From assembly GCF_010131535.1 (NCBI RefSeq), contig NZ_WUBS01000012.1, forward strand, positions 146,974-210,973: a DNA stretch of 64,000 bases, written 5' to 3'. The stretch is from Acerihabitans arboris. GTDB taxonomy: Bacteria > Pseudomonadota > Gammaproteobacteria > Enterobacterales > Enterobacteriaceae. The notes beneath the pieces were generated by a model. That model ran no database searches. It saw nothing but the letters and a program-made list of their open reading frames with translations, and was not told the origin of the DNA. The first letter of the stretch is position 1. Every line of letters starts with the position of its first letter. The position numbers were made by a program, and so were the translations under genes. This document shows positions 21,289 through 30,864 of the stretch, piece by piece.

Positions 21289-23847
21289 TCAGAAGAGTTC
21301 GTGAGATTCGCCGTTATCCATCATGGTAGTGCCCACTTCATGCACGACCCGGTCTTTCGGCTGTGTGCCATCAATAAAAAATTCCTCTCGGCTGTTGCCG
21401 CCGCCGTCGGAGAGCTTGCCGCTGCTCTTGTCGATGCTGACGGTAACGATGCCCGGCGGAGGCGCGATTTTTTCCTCCGGTATCCCTTCCAGCGCCACCT
21501 TCATATAGTCATCCCAGGCCGGCTGGGCGCTTTTGGCGCCGCCTTCGCCGCCGGAAATCTGATCGCTGATGGCGCCGGACGCCGTGGCGCGGCCCAGGTT
21601 GCGGCGATGATCGTCAAAGCCAATCCATACCGTGGTAACGGTTTGCGGGCCGTAACCAGAGAACCAGGCGTCCTTGGAATCGTTGGTGGTACCGGTCTTG
21701 CCGCCGATGTCATGACGCTTCAAATCCTTGCCGGCACGCCAGCCGGTGCCCATCCAGCCCGGTTCGCCAAAGATATTGCTGTTGAGCGCATCGTGGATCA
21801 GGAACGCCAGCGGCGTGCTGATAACGTGCGGCGCATACAGTTGGCTGCCGTCCGCCGCCGCCTGGGCCGGAGAAACGGTTTCCAGGCGCGGCATCGGCAC
21901 GGCCGGGGCATTATCGGGCTGGCGCGAGACGGCGACGTTTTCCATGCTGTCGTCGGACAAGACGGCGGATTTATTGGTGTCGCCGTAAATTACCGGCAGG
22001 TCGCAGGTATCGCAGACCACCTTCGGCTTGGCTTCAAACAGGGTATGGCCCGTTTCGTCCTGGATTTTGGTAATCAGGTACGGATCGACCAGGTAACCGC
22101 CATTGGACAACACCGAGTAGCCCCGCACCATCTGCAGCGGCGTAAACGCCGCCGAGCCCAGCGCCAGGGATTCGGTATGCACGATATTCTGCGCCGGGAA
22201 ACCAAAGCGCAGCAGGTATTCGGCGGCGTAATCGACGCCCATGGCGCGCATGGCGCGCACCATCATCACGTTTTTCGATTGTCCCAGCCCCTGGCGCAGG
22301 CGAATCGGGCCGTCATAGGTCGGCGGCGAGTTCTTCGGCCGCCAGTCGGAACCGGCGCCGGCATCCCAGCGGGAAATCGGTACGTCGTTGAGGATGGTAG
22401 CCAGCGTCAGCCCTTTATCCATGGCGGCGGTATACAGGAAGGGCTTGATATTCGACCCGACCTGGCGCAACGATTGGGTCACGCGGTTGAATTTGCTTTG
22501 ATTAAAATCGAACCCGCCCACCAGCGCCTTGACCGATCCGTCCTGCGGATTGATCGACACCAGCGCTGAATTGACGTCGGGCACCTGCGCCAGCCACCAG
22601 ATATCGCCGACCTTGCGCACCCAGATTTGCTGGCCGGGCTGGACGACGTCGGAGACCTTGCGCGGCAATGGGCCTTGCAGCGTATCGGTTTTAAATAACC
22701 GCGCCCAGCGCACGCCGGCCATCGGCAGGGCGATAGTGCTGCCGTCCGCCATTACGGCGGTTGCCTGTTCGGCGTCGGACTGCGTCGCTACCGCCGGGAA
22801 CAACGGGCCGTAGACCGGCAGCGTTTTCAGGGTATCGACGATATGTTTCTGGTCCCAGGCCATTTCACCCACCTTCCACAACACGTTGCTCGGGCCGCGA
22901 TAGCCATGGCGGATATCGTAGTCGATCACGTTGTTGCGCACGGCGTCCTGCGCCGCCAGCTGGAGCTTTTTAGTGATGGTGGTATAGACCTTGTAACCGT
23001 CGGTGTAGGCGTTTTCCCCATAGCGTTTCATCATGTCCTGACGCACCATTTCAGAGACATAAGGCGCCGAGAAGGCGATTTGCGGCGCGTGGTAGTTGGC
23101 CACCAGTTCAGTGTCGCGGGCCTGTTCGAACTGTTCGCGGGTGATGAAATTCTCATCCAGCATGCGCGACAGGACAAAATTACGCCGCGCCAGCGCCCGC
23201 TCGTGGGAATAGAGCGGGTTAAACGTCGAGGGGGCTTTCGGCAGGCCGGCAATCACCGCCATTTCGCTCAGGGTCAGCCGATCGACGTTTTTACCGAAGT
23301 AGACCTGCGCGGCCGCGCCGACGCCATAGGCGCGGTAACCGAGATAAATCTTGTTGAGATACAGCTCGATAATTTCATCTTTGGTCAGCATCTGTTCGAT
23401 GCGGATCGCCAGGAAGGCCTCTTTGATTTTGCGGATCAATGTGCGTTCCGGGCTGAGGAAGAAGTTGCGCGCCAACTGCTGCGTAATGGTGCTGGCGCCC
23501 TGGGACGCATGGCCGGACATCAGCGCAATGGAGGCCGCGCGCATGATGCCCACCGGGTCAACCCCATGGTGCTCATAGAACCGGCTGTCTTCCGTGGCCA
23601 CGAAGGCGTGGACCAGCTCCGGCGGTATTTGATCAAGCTTCAGGGGAATACGGCGTTTTTCCCCGAATTGCGCTATCAGCTCGCCGTCCGCGCTATAGAC
23701 CTGCATCGGGGTCTGTAGCCGTATGTCTTTCAGGGTGGCGACGTCAGGCAACTGCGGCTCGATGTATTTGTACATGCCAAATATCGAGGCGGCTCCCAAC
23801 AGGATGCAACACACTGCAAAGATTAGAAAATATTTTACGAACTTCAC
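21289..23847 (-). CDS. mrcA: Penicillin-binding protein 1A
   Basis: PBP1a polymerises and cross-links peptidoglycan. The 852-residue protein has an N-terminal membrane anchor (about 5-25), a GT51 glycosyltransferase domain (EDSRFYEHHGVDP near 85, GASTITQQLARN near 115), an inserted OB-like domain, and a transpeptidase domain with SxxK (GSNIKPF near 465), SxN (SKN near 525) and KTGTTN near 715. It is divergent from the hof operon as in E. coli, where it also lies next to the hofM start. Confidence 0.97.
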   Translation of the reverse strand: MKFVKYFLIFAVCCILLGAASIFGMYKYIEPQLPDVATLKDIRLQTPMQVYSADGELIAQFGEKRRIPLKLDQIPPELVHAFVATEDSRFYEHHGVDPVGIMRAASIALMSGHASQGASTITQQLARNFFLSPERTLIRKIKEAFLAIRIEQMLTKDEIIELYLNKIYLGYRAYGVGAAAQVYFGKNVDRLTLSEMAVIAGLPKAPSTFNPLYSHERALARRNFVLSRMLDENFITREQFEQARDTELVANYHAPQIAFSAPYVSEMVRQDMMKRYGENAYTDGYKVYTTITKKLQLAAQDAVRNNVIDYDIRHGYRGPSNVLWKVGEMAWDQKHIVDTLKTLPVYGPLFPAVATQSDAEQATAVMADGSTIALPMAGVRWARLFKTDTLQGPLPRKVSDVVQPGQQIWVRKVGDIWWLAQVPDVNSALVSINPQDGSVKALVGGFDFNQSKFNRVTQSLRQVGSNIKPFLYTAAMDKGLTLATILNDVPISRWDAGAGSDWRPKNSPPTYDGPIRLRQGLGQSKNVMMVRAMRAMGVDYAAEYLLRFGFPAQNIVHTESLALGSAAFTPLQMVRGYSVLSNGGYLVDPYLITKIQDETGHTLFEAKPKVVCDTCDLPVIYGDTNKSAVLSDDSMENVAVSRQPDNAPAVPMPRLETVSPAQAAADGSQLYAPHVISTPLAFLIHDALNSNIFGEPGWMGTGWRAGKDLKRHDIGGKTGTTNDSKDAWFSGYGPQTVTTVWIGFDDHRRNLGRATASGAISDQISGGEGGAKSAQPAWDDYMKVALEGIPEEKIAPPPGIVTVSIDKSSGKLSDGGGNSREEFFIDGTQPKDRVVHEVGTTMMDNGESHELF

Positions 23848-23976
23848 CTGAGATTTCCCATTTCATGTCATTTGGGCAGTTTATAAACAACCGCGCGCTA
23901 GTATAAAGGTAAGCCAGCGCGTTGGATACGTACTTTTAATGACGGACGATAACGGATGAGAGGGAGCTCGGCAACC

Positions 23977-24825
23977 ATGGGATTTTGCACCTGGCAGGTC
24001 GGTTTGGCGTTTGAAAACGGTACCGCGCGCGCACTGGCGGTGCAGCGTCGGCGGCAGGGCTGGCAGCTTCGCCAGTGGTGGCAGCAAAACCTGCCGGAAG
24101 CGGCGCGGGACGGCGTCGGGGGTTCGCCTCCGGCCGGGCTGGAGCGGCAATTGTCGGCGTGGCGCAGGCAACTGCCCGGACGCATTTCGTTACGAGTTTG
24201 TCTGCCGGCGGCGGAGTTGATGCACCGGCGCATGGCGGCGCCGGACAACCGGCTGAGCGAGCCGGAACGCGAGTGGTATATCGCCGCGCACGCCCGTCGT
24301 CATTTCCCCATCGGCCATGAAAAACTGCTGCTCGATTATCGGCGCGATCCGCAGGCGCCCGATACCCTGCTGGTGACCGCCGCCCGGCAGGCGGCCGTGG
24401 AGCAATGGCTAAACTGCCTGGAACGCGCCGGGCTGGTTCCCGACGTGCTGGATATTGCTCCCTGCGCCCTGCGCTGCATGGCCGGCGCCGCGGGGCTGGC
24501 GCCGGACCGGCTGCTGGTCCACGCTTCGCGGGCGGGGTGGCAATGGGCCTCGCCGCTGGCGCACCCCCTGGAGTTCGGTTTTATCACCGTCTGCGAGGCC
24601 CCGTCCCTGCCGGCGGCCCGCAGTTTGATTGACCAGCGCTACCGTCGCGGCCATGGCGCGGGCGAACCGGTCTATTTAAGCAGCGACATCCTGCGCGCGC
24701 CGCAGGCGGACGCCCTGCCATGGTCGCCTTTTAGCGCCCTGTGGCAGGCGCATCCCCCCATGCCGGCGTGGCCGGCGGCGTTTACCATCGCGGGCGGGCT
24801 GGCCGTGCGCCCCGGGGATGCATAA
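23977..24825 (+). CDS. hofM: HofM, PilM-like assembly protein
   Basis: HofM is the enterobacterial counterpart of PilM/ComA, an actin-fold cytoplasmic protein of type IV pilus and DNA-uptake machines. The protein is 282 residues from ATG 23977 (MGFCTWQVGLAFENG); an earlier ATG at 23956 is possible. The N-terminal beta hairpin and the later segment WLNCLERAGLVPDVLDIAPCAL fit the PilM fold, but overall conservation is low. The stop codon overlaps the hofN start (TAATG). Confidence 0.8.
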   Translation: MGFCTWQVGLAFENGTARALAVQRRRQGWQLRQWWQQNLPEAARDGVGGSPPAGLERQLSAWRRQLPGRISLRVCLPAAELMHRRMAAPDNRLSEPEREWYIAAHARRHFPIGHEKLLLDYRRDPQAPDTLLVTAARQAAVEQWLNCLERAGLVPDVLDIAPCALRCMAGAAGLAPDRLLVHASRAGWQWASPLAHPLEFGFITVCEAPSLPAARSLIDQRYRRGHGAGEPVYLSSDILRAPQADALPWSPFSALWQAHPPMPAWPAAFTIAGGLAVRPGDA

Positions 24826-25379
24826 TGTGCCAGGTCAACCTGCTGCCGTGGCGGCGGCAACGCCGGCGGCGGCGCGCAAGGGTATTGATGCTGGTGCTGG
24901 CGGCGGAGCTGCTGCTGGCCTCGGGCCTGATGGGCCTGCAGGCGCTGCGCTGGCGCAAAGAACAGCCCGGGCTTGGCGTCCGGCTGGCGCAGTGGCAACA
25001 GCGGGAAACGCGGGCGCATGAGCTGCGGCTGCGGCTGACGCAACGCATCGAATGGCATCAACGGCTGGAGCGAACGCTGCGGCTCCAGCGCCAGGCTAAA
25101 GCCCACAACCAGCGTTACCAGCGGTTGTTCGATGAATTGCCGGGCCTGTTGCCGCCGGGCCTGTGGTTAACCGCGCTGCGGCAGCGGGACGGGCGGTTAA
25201 GCGTAAGCGGCTGCAGCGAACGCTATGATGACATCGGCACGGTAAACAGCCAGCTCTCGCGGCATGCCTGGAGCGCCCCCGGACGATGGCGGGAGATTAG
25301 CCAGCGGGAACAGGGTCGTTTCAGTTTTGACTGGCAAACGGCGTGGCCTGGCGGGGTGACGGACGATGCCGCGCGCTGA
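24825..25379 (+). CDS. hofN: HofN, PilN-like assembly protein
   Basis: PilN-family proteins bind PilM through a short N-terminal peptide and span the inner membrane once. This 184-residue protein begins MCQVNLLPWRRQ, the conserved VNLLPWR motif at the very N-terminus. A membrane helix (about 20-40, VLMLVLAAELLLASGLMGL) and a coiled-coil region rich in Gln/Arg follow. It is coupled to hofM by TAATG and overlaps hofO by 14 bases. Confidence 0.82.
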   Translation: MCQVNLLPWRRQRRRRRARVLMLVLAAELLLASGLMGLQALRWRKEQPGLGVRLAQWQQRETRAHELRLRLTQRIEWHQRLERTLRLQRQAKAHNQRYQRLFDELPGLLPPGLWLTALRQRDGRLSVSGCSERYDDIGTVNSQLSRHAWSAPGRWREISQREQGRFSFDWQTAWPGGVTDDAAR

Positions 25380-26244
25380 ACCCTGGTTCTGGCGTTGGAT
25401 GGAACGTCCCTGGCGCACGCTGGCCCTGGCACAGGTCGCGGTCGGCGGCTACATCGCCCTCGGCGTCTTGCTGGTGCTGCGGCCTGAACAGGATCTGGTG
25501 GCGCAGCTGCGCCAGGATATCGAGCGCTGTGAGAGCGAAAACGCGTCGCACGGGCAGGCGCAGGACGGCTTGCTCTCCCCGGAGCGGCTGGACGAGGCTA
25601 TCGGGCGCTTAAGCCGGCGCATCGCGGCGGGTGAAAAACTGCGCCGGGATCCGGCCGCGTTTATCGCCGCCATCCATCCCGGCCGGGCTGAAAAAATCGC
25701 CTGGCAGGCGTTTGGCGCTCCCGGCGACCCCGGGCATGCTTCGGATCTCTGGTCGCTGGCGGTCACCACGGACTATGCGGGGCTGCGGCGCATACTGCGA
25801 AACCTGGCCTCCCAGGACGGTGCCCGAACGTTGGACGCGTTATCCGTCAGCCGCCGTGACACGCGCCTTGAGGTTGAGCTGATGCTGTCGGTGCCCGCCT
25901 TGACAGAAGAGGGTGCGAAGGATAACGCGGCTAATTTGGACATCACGGCGGGGGATCTCAGGAATGCGGCGGACGATGCGCGCGACGCCGGCGACGACAG
26001 GGCGAAGACGGCGCCGGAACGCGATCCTTTTCAGCCGGCGCCGGTGGCGCAAGCGGCGCCAAGACCGGGATCTGCCCGGCAGGGGGAGGCAGCCGGCCCG
26101 ATCGGGGCGATTAAAGGGAAGGTAGGCGCGGGGGGCCGTTGGCTATTCTGGACCGTTGACGGCCAGGGACGCTGGCGGCGGCTCGCTGTGCCGCGCCCGC
26201 CTGAAAATCAGGATCATGACGATCATAACGAAATAACTCAATAA
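25366..26244 (+). CDS. HofO-HofP-like fusion protein
   Basis: In E. coli hofO (about 146 codons) and hofP (about 134 codons) are separate genes between hofN and hofQ. Here one 292-residue frame occupies both places. Residues 1-185 look like HofO/PilO: a membrane helix (about 20-40), a coiled coil and a ferredoxin-like part. A linker rich in Asp/Ala (about 185-225) leads to ERDPFQPAPV, the typical lipoprotein PilP/HofP signature, and to the GAIKGKVGAGGRWLFWTVDGQ beta segment (about 248-268). No hofP signal peptide is left, and the P part is short. The fusion call rests on motifs and context. Confidence 0.65.
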   Translation: MPRAEPWFWRWMERPWRTLALAQVAVGGYIALGVLLVLRPEQDLVAQLRQDIERCESENASHGQAQDGLLSPERLDEAIGRLSRRIAAGEKLRRDPAAFIAAIHPGRAEKIAWQAFGAPGDPGHASDLWSLAVTTDYAGLRRILRNLASQDGARTLDALSVSRRDTRLEVELMLSVPALTEEGAKDNAANLDITAGDLRNAADDARDAGDDRAKTAPERDPFQPAPVAQAAPRPGSARQGEAAGPIGAIKGKVGAGGRWLFWTVDGQGRWRRLAVPRPPENQDHDDHNEITQ

Positions 26245-26258
26245 AAGGACGATGGACT

Positions 26259-27509
26259 GTGAAAGGATACGCGCTGATGTTGGGATTGATGTTGTGTTTG
26301 CTAGCGATAGGGGGGCCTGGCACGGCGCTTGCGGGGCGGGCGCCGGCCGGCGGCGGCAAGCCGGTAACGCTGGTGTTCGATGACGCGCCGATACAGCAGG
26401 TGCTGCGCGCCCTGGCGGAGCATCAGCGCCTGAACCTGGTGATTGCCCCCGGCATTGAAGGCAATATCAGCCTGAACCTGCGGAATGTGTCCTGGCAGCA
26501 GGCGGTGGAGCTGATCGCGCGCACCGGCCGGCTCCACCTAGAGCGCCAGGACGGCGTGATGATGGTGTTTCCCCATCGCCAGGGCGAGGAGGCTGAGCGG
26601 CGCAGGGAGGTGGAGCAGCCCTTGTGCAACCGGCTGGTGACGCTGGCCCATGCCGATGCCGGCGAGGTGGCCAAACATATCGGCTCGCTGCGCAAATCCC
26701 TGCTGTCCCCACGGGGCAGCGTGATGCTGGACAAACGGACCAACTCACTGGTGCTGCGGGACACCGAAGCGGCGCTGTCCACGCTTGCCGGCTGGATAGA
26801 TATCTGGGATCTGCCCCTGGAACAGGTGATGATTACCGCCCATATCGTGACCATCAGCCGGGATAACCTGCGGGAAATCGGCGTGAACTGGCAGCATGGC
26901 GGCGGCGGAAATAGTCAGTCCTCCTCCTTGGGCGTCGATTTACCCCTGGGCGAGCATTACGCCAGCATGGGGTTTCGCCTGGCGCGCCTGAGCGGACGGC
27001 TGCTTGAATTGGAACTTACCGCGCTTGAGCAGGAAAATAAAGTGGATATCCTGGCCAGCCCCCGCCTCTATACCGCCCATCAGCAAACCGCCAGCATCAA
27101 GCAGGGCACCGAAATTCCCTACCAGGTGGCTGGCGGTAAAAACAAAGCCCCGGCAATTCAATTCAAGGAAGCCGTATTGAGCATGGAAGTGACGCCAAAA
27201 GTATTACGCAACGGCAGGGTCACCCTTGATTTGCGCCTGAGCCAGAACGTACCGGGGCGGGTGATCAAACAAGGGGAAAATGAGAGTGTTTCCATCGATA
27301 TGGAGGAAATTAAGACCCAGGTCACCATTGCCGATGGCGAAACCATTGTTTTAGGAGGGATTTTCCAACATCAAAAGCATCAAACCAAGGATAAGGTACC
27401 GCTTTTAGCCGAGATCCCGCTGCTCGGCCAGCTGTTCAAACGCCAGCGTGCGCACTATAAACAACGTGAACTGGTTATTTTTATTACGCCGACCCGCATA
27501 ACGGGGTAA
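26259..27509 (+). CDS. hofQ: HofQ, secretin of the DNA-uptake/pilus system
   Basis: HofQ is the outer-membrane secretin of the PilQ/ComE family, required for use of DNA as a nutrient in E. coli. The 416-residue protein starts at GTG 26259 after AAAAGGAC and has a signal peptide (cleavage probably after ALAG, about residue 26). Then come an N1-type domain (QVLRALAEHQRLNLVIAPGIEG), a second N domain, and the secretin core with VEVTPK-like SMEVTPKVLRNG and the end motif PLLAEIPLLGQLFKR near residue 390. Confidence 0.92.
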   Translation: MKGYALMLGLMLCLLAIGGPGTALAGRAPAGGGKPVTLVFDDAPIQQVLRALAEHQRLNLVIAPGIEGNISLNLRNVSWQQAVELIARTGRLHLERQDGVMMVFPHRQGEEAERRREVEQPLCNRLVTLAHADAGEVAKHIGSLRKSLLSPRGSVMLDKRTNSLVLRDTEAALSTLAGWIDIWDLPLEQVMITAHIVTISRDNLREIGVNWQHGGGGNSQSSSLGVDLPLGEHYASMGFRLARLSGRLLELELTALEQENKVDILASPRLYTAHQQTASIKQGTEIPYQVAGGKNKAPAIQFKEAVLSMEVTPKVLRNGRVTLDLRLSQNVPGRVIKQGENESVSIDMEEIKTQVTIADGETIVLGGIFQHQKHQTKDKVPLLAEIPLLGQLFKRQRAHYKQRELVIFITPTRITG

Positions 27510-27844
27510 ACTTGTTTGCCTCAATTTGGGTGAAATTGCGGTTTTAGCAACAAATTATGCGTTTTTTTCGCGTTCGATTTGACGCTGTGCGCAATTTCGC
27601 TTACAAGGGTAACCCATTGAGCATCGCTGTTTTTGCGTCACCTGTAATTACGATAGAGATATCGGAATTCCTCCTTGCGGTGTGAGCATCGATTTAATCG
27701 GTTGCCAAACTACCCCGAGTGTTGAGATAATTTTTCGTCTGATTCTCGCACTATCGCTCATGAGGTTTCAGTTTAGGTCCCGCCGCTGATTTGATTGGCG
27801 GGGCGGGTTGTCATTAACGAATAATCTTAGTAATACCGAAAAAC
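27510..27844 (+). promoter_or_regulatory. hofQ-aroK intergenic region / aroK leader
   Basis: This 335-base gap has no gene. It is AT-richer than its surroundings and should carry the aroK promoters. A GC-rich hairpin (CCCGCC at 27778-27783 pairing with GGCGGG near 27796-27801) lies about 40 bases before the aroK ATG in a stretch that I recall as conserved in enterobacterial aroK leaders. Its function is not clear from sequence. Confidence 0.45.
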
Positions 27845-28366
27845 ATGGCAGAGAAACGCAATATCTTTCTGGTTGGGCCTATGGGTGCCGGCAAAAGCAC
27901 TATTGGGCGTCAGTTGGCTCAACAACTTAATATGGAGTTTTTCGATTCTGATCAAGAGATTGAGCGGCGCACCGGAGCTGATGTAGGCTGGGTATTCGAC
28001 GTGGAAGGCGAAGATGGATTCCGCGATCGTGAAGAAAAAGTCATTAACGAGCTTACCGAGAAACAAGGGATCGTATTGGCTACAGGTGGTGGTTCAGTGA
28101 AATCACGTGAAACACGTAACCGCCTTTCTGCCCGTGGTGTGGTCGTTTATCTTGAAACCACCATTGAAAAACAGCTGGCCAGAACCCAGCGCGATAAAAA
28201 ACGACCCTTGCTACAGGTTGAAGCCCCGCCGCGCGAAGTATTGGAAGCGCTGGCCCGGGAGCGCAATCCTTTGTATGAAGAAATTGCGGATGTCACCATT
28301 CGTACCGACGAACAAAGTGCTAAGGTTGTTGCCAACCAGATTATCAATATGCTGGAAAGCAACTGA
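27845..28366 (+). CDS. aroK: Shikimate kinase I
   Basis: AroK phosphorylates shikimate in the aromatic amino acid pathway. The 173-residue protein has Walker [10 protein letters not shown] (residues 11-19), the shikimate-binding residues in FFDSDQEIE and DGFRDREE, the GGG loop (LATGGGSV) and the lid region with [10 protein letters not shown]. It is nearly identical in length and sequence to E. coli AroK and is followed by aroB 41 bases later. Confidence 0.97.
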   Translation: MAEKRNIFLVGPMGAGKSTIGRQLAQQLNMEFFDSDQEIERRTGADVGWVFDVEGEDGFRDREEKVINELTEKQGIVLATGGGSVKSRETRNRLSARGVVVYLETTIEKQLARTQRDKKRPLLQVEAPPREVLEALARERNPLYEEIADVTIRTDEQSAKVVANQIINMLESN

Positions 28367-28407
28367 TTTAGTGTGTAACGAGATGCCGAAAAGGTCTTAA
28401 GCACCCC

Positions 28408-29493
28408 ATGGAGAGGATTACGGTAACATTAGGGGAGCGCAGCTACCCGATTACGATAGCAGCCGGGTTATTCAACGACCCGGCTTCTTTCTTGCCGCTT
28501 AAAGGCGGCGATCACGTGATGGTGGTGACCAACGAAACGCTGGCGCCGCTTTATCTGCATTCCATCCACACGGTTCTTGAGCGCGCCGGGGTAATCGTCG
28601 ACCAGGTGATCCTGCCCGACGGCGAGCAGTACAAATCCCTGGCCGTCTTGGATCAGGTATTTACGGCGCTGTTGAAAAAACCCCATGGCCGGGATACCAC
28701 GCTTATCGCCCTCGGCGGTGGCGTCATCGGTGATATGACCGGCTTTGCCGCCGCCAGCTACCAACGTGGCGTGCGTTTTATCCAGGTTCCCACCACGCTG
28801 CTTTCGCAGGTCGACTCGTCGGTGGGGGGCAAAACGGCGGTTAACCATCCACTCGGCAAAAACATGATCGGCGCGTTTTACCAGCCGGCATCCGTCGTTA
28901 TCGATCTCGATTGCCTCAAGACCCTGCCGCCGCGCGAATTGTCCTCCGGACTTGCCGAAGTGATCAAATACGGCATTATCCTGGACGGCGCTTTTTTTAC
29001 CTGGCTGGAAGACCATCTTGACGAACTGCTGGCGCTTGATCCCGACGCGCTCTCTTATTGCCTGCGACGCTGCTGCGAACTGAAAGCCGCGGTGGTGGCC
29101 GCCGACGAATTTGAAAACGGCCAGCGGGCTTTGCTGAATTTGGGCCATACTTATGGACATGCCATTGAAACCCATATGGGCTACGGCAACTGGCTGCACG
29201 GCGAGGCCGTGTCGGCCGGTATCATGATGGCGGCGCATACCGCCCGTCGTCTGGGACAGCTCGGCATGGACGACATCCGTCGCGTGCAGGTGCTGCTGGC
29301 CCGCGCGGGCCTGCCGGTGACCGGGCCGAAAGAAATGGCCCCGGCGGATTACCTGCCGCATATGATGCGCGATAAAAAAGTGGTTTCCGGTCAGTTACGG
29401 TTAGTGCTGCCGCGCTCCATAGGCCAGGCGGAAGTACGTACCGGTGTAGCAAATGATATCGTATTGGCATCAATCGCCGATTGCCAGGCTTGA
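28408..29493 (+). CDS. aroB: 3-dehydroquinate synthase
   Basis: AroB cyclises DAHP to 3-dehydroquinate, the second step of the shikimate pathway. The 361-residue protein shows the NAD-binding motif [19 protein letters not shown] (near 99-117), [22 protein letters not shown], and the zinc ligands in GLAEVIKYG and the HxxxxGH element [11 protein letters not shown] near 250. It forms an operon with aroK. Confidence 0.97.
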   Translation: MERITVTLGERSYPITIAAGLFNDPASFLPLKGGDHVMVVTNETLAPLYLHSIHTVLERAGVIVDQVILPDGEQYKSLAVLDQVFTALLKKPHGRDTTLIALGGGVIGDMTGFAAASYQRGVRFIQVPTTLLSQVDSSVGGKTAVNHPLGKNMIGAFYQPASVVIDLDCLKTLPPRELSSGLAEVIKYGIILDGAFFTWLEDHLDELLALDPDALSYCLRRCCELKAAVVAADEFENGQRALLNLGHTYGHAIETHMGYGNWLHGEAVSAGIMMAAHTARRLGQLGMDDIRRVQVLLARAGLPVTGPKEMAPADYLPHMMRDKKVVSGQLRLVLPRSIGQAEVRTGVANDIVLASIADCQA

Positions 29494-29505
29494 GTCAGGG
29501 CCGTT

Positions 29506-29533
29506 CCCCCTATCCCGCCAGCGGGATAGGGGG
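29506..29533 (+). terminator. Near-loopless hairpin after aroB
   Basis: CCCCCTATCCCGC (29506-29518) and GCGGGATAGGGGG (29521-29533) are perfect 13-base inverted repeats separated only by CA. It begins 12 bases after the aroB stop. A short T-containing stretch (GTTTGATTT) follows, so it may be a terminator or an mRNA-stabilising stem within the aroKB-damX-dam superoperon. Confidence 0.6.
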
Positions 29534-29614
29534 AGTGAGTTTGATTTAATCGCATTAACCCTTCACCCGTCCTTCGGGACGCGTGGAAATTATCTCTCGG
29601 TTGGAGAGTTTTAG

Positions 29615-30781
29615 ATGGATGAGTTCAAGTCGGAAGACGAACTGAGACCCGATAGCAGCGATCGCCGCCCGCCCCGTCAACGGAAAGGTCCTTCAGTTCC
29701 CAAAGTGGCAATGTCCAAACAGCATCTGATGATTGGCATCGGCATACTGGTGTTGCTGCTCCTGGTGATCGCCATCGGTTCGGCGTTAAAGGCGCCCACC
29801 CAGATGGACGCCAACCAGCAAAACCCGAACGTGGCGGAAAAGAGCATTGCGCTGCCCGGCACGTCGAACGCCCCGGCCACTAATGACGTCACGCCCGTGC
29901 CGGATAACGCCAATCCGGATGTCAACAGCCCGGGCAGCACGGCCAACGGCAGCGCCCCAGCCACAGTTAACGGCGGCAACGGCACTGTTAACGGCAGCAA
30001 TGGCACCGCGCAGCCGCCGCAAACCCTGACCGCGCCGCCGGTGGCTTCCACGCCGACCCAGGCGCCGCCTGTCGCCGACGGTAATCCGCAGCATCGCATC
30101 GACCTGCCGGGCAATATGGCCGACGCGCTGTCGCAGCAAGGGGATCGGGTGAACGGCATGGCCCAGCAGATGAACAGCGACCAGCAGTCCTCGACGCTGC
30201 CGACCGCCCCGGCCACGGTGGCCCCGGCCGCCAGGGCACCCGCCCATAAGGCGGGCAAGCCCGAGGCTGCCGCGCGTAAAGCGCCGAAACAGACCGCCAT
30301 GGTGCCGAGCGCTAAAAACGCCGCGCCGACGCATAACGCCAAAGCGCCCGCCGCCGTCCAACATGCGCCGGCGGTCGCCGCTGCGCAGCCCGCGGCCACC
30401 GCCGGCCGTCATACCATGGTGATTGAGCCCAGCGCCCGTGCGCCTGGCGCCACCGTCCAGCGCGCCCCGGCTGCCGCCGCCGCGCCCGCCACAGCAGCCG
30501 GTGGTTCAATCCAAACAGCCCCGTCAGGGTATTATACCGTGCAGATCAGCAGCGCTTCGCAGGCCGCTACGCTCAACGCTTACGCCAAGAAGCAGCAGTT
30601 GGGACAATATTGGGTGTATGAAACCCGCCGTGACGGTAAGCCCTGGTATGTACTGGTGAGCGGTCTTTACCCGTCATCGGCCCAGGCCAAAAGCGCGGTT
30701 GCGCAATTACCGGCCGATATTCAGGCCAAAAAACCGTGGGCCAGGGAAATTGGCCAGGTTAAACAGGACCAGAATAAATAA
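29615..30781 (+). CDS. damX: Cell division protein DamX (SPOR domain)
   Basis: DamX localises to the septal ring by binding denuded peptidoglycan. The 388-residue protein has an acidic/basic cytoplasmic N-terminus, one membrane helix (about 33-53, LMIGIGILVLLLLVIAIGSAL), a long periplasmic linker very rich in Ala, Pro, Asn and Thr (about 60-300) and a C-terminal SPOR domain beginning GYYTVQISSASQ and ending near PWAREIGQV. The linker is low-complexity and less conserved than the ends. Confidence 0.94.
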   Translation: MDEFKSEDELRPDSSDRRPPRQRKGPSVPKVAMSKQHLMIGIGILVLLLLVIAIGSALKAPTQMDANQQNPNVAEKSIALPGTSNAPATNDVTPVPDNANPDVNSPGSTANGSAPATVNGGNGTVNGSNGTAQPPQTLTAPPVASTPTQAPPVADGNPQHRIDLPGNMADALSQQGDRVNGMAQQMNSDQQSSTLPTAPATVAPAARAPAHKAGKPEAAARKAPKQTAMVPSAKNAAPTHNAKAPAAVQHAPAVAAAQPAATAGRHTMVIEPSARAPGATVQRAPAAAAAPATAAGGSIQTAPSGYYTVQISSASQAATLNAYAKKQQLGQYWVYETRRDGKPWYVLVSGLYPSSAQAKSAVAQLPADIQAKKPWAREIGQVKQDQNK

Positions 30782-30864
30782 GTTCCTGAATTTAACGCTG
30801 ATGTGCGTTCCTAAACAGAGTACAATCCGCGGCTTCTGAGAGTGTGTGAGTAACAATCGACGGC

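Noticed and set aside
21301..22569. 422-codon open frame on the plus strand
   Set aside because: It is antisense to mrcA; the histidine/arginine/glycine-rich product has no domain.
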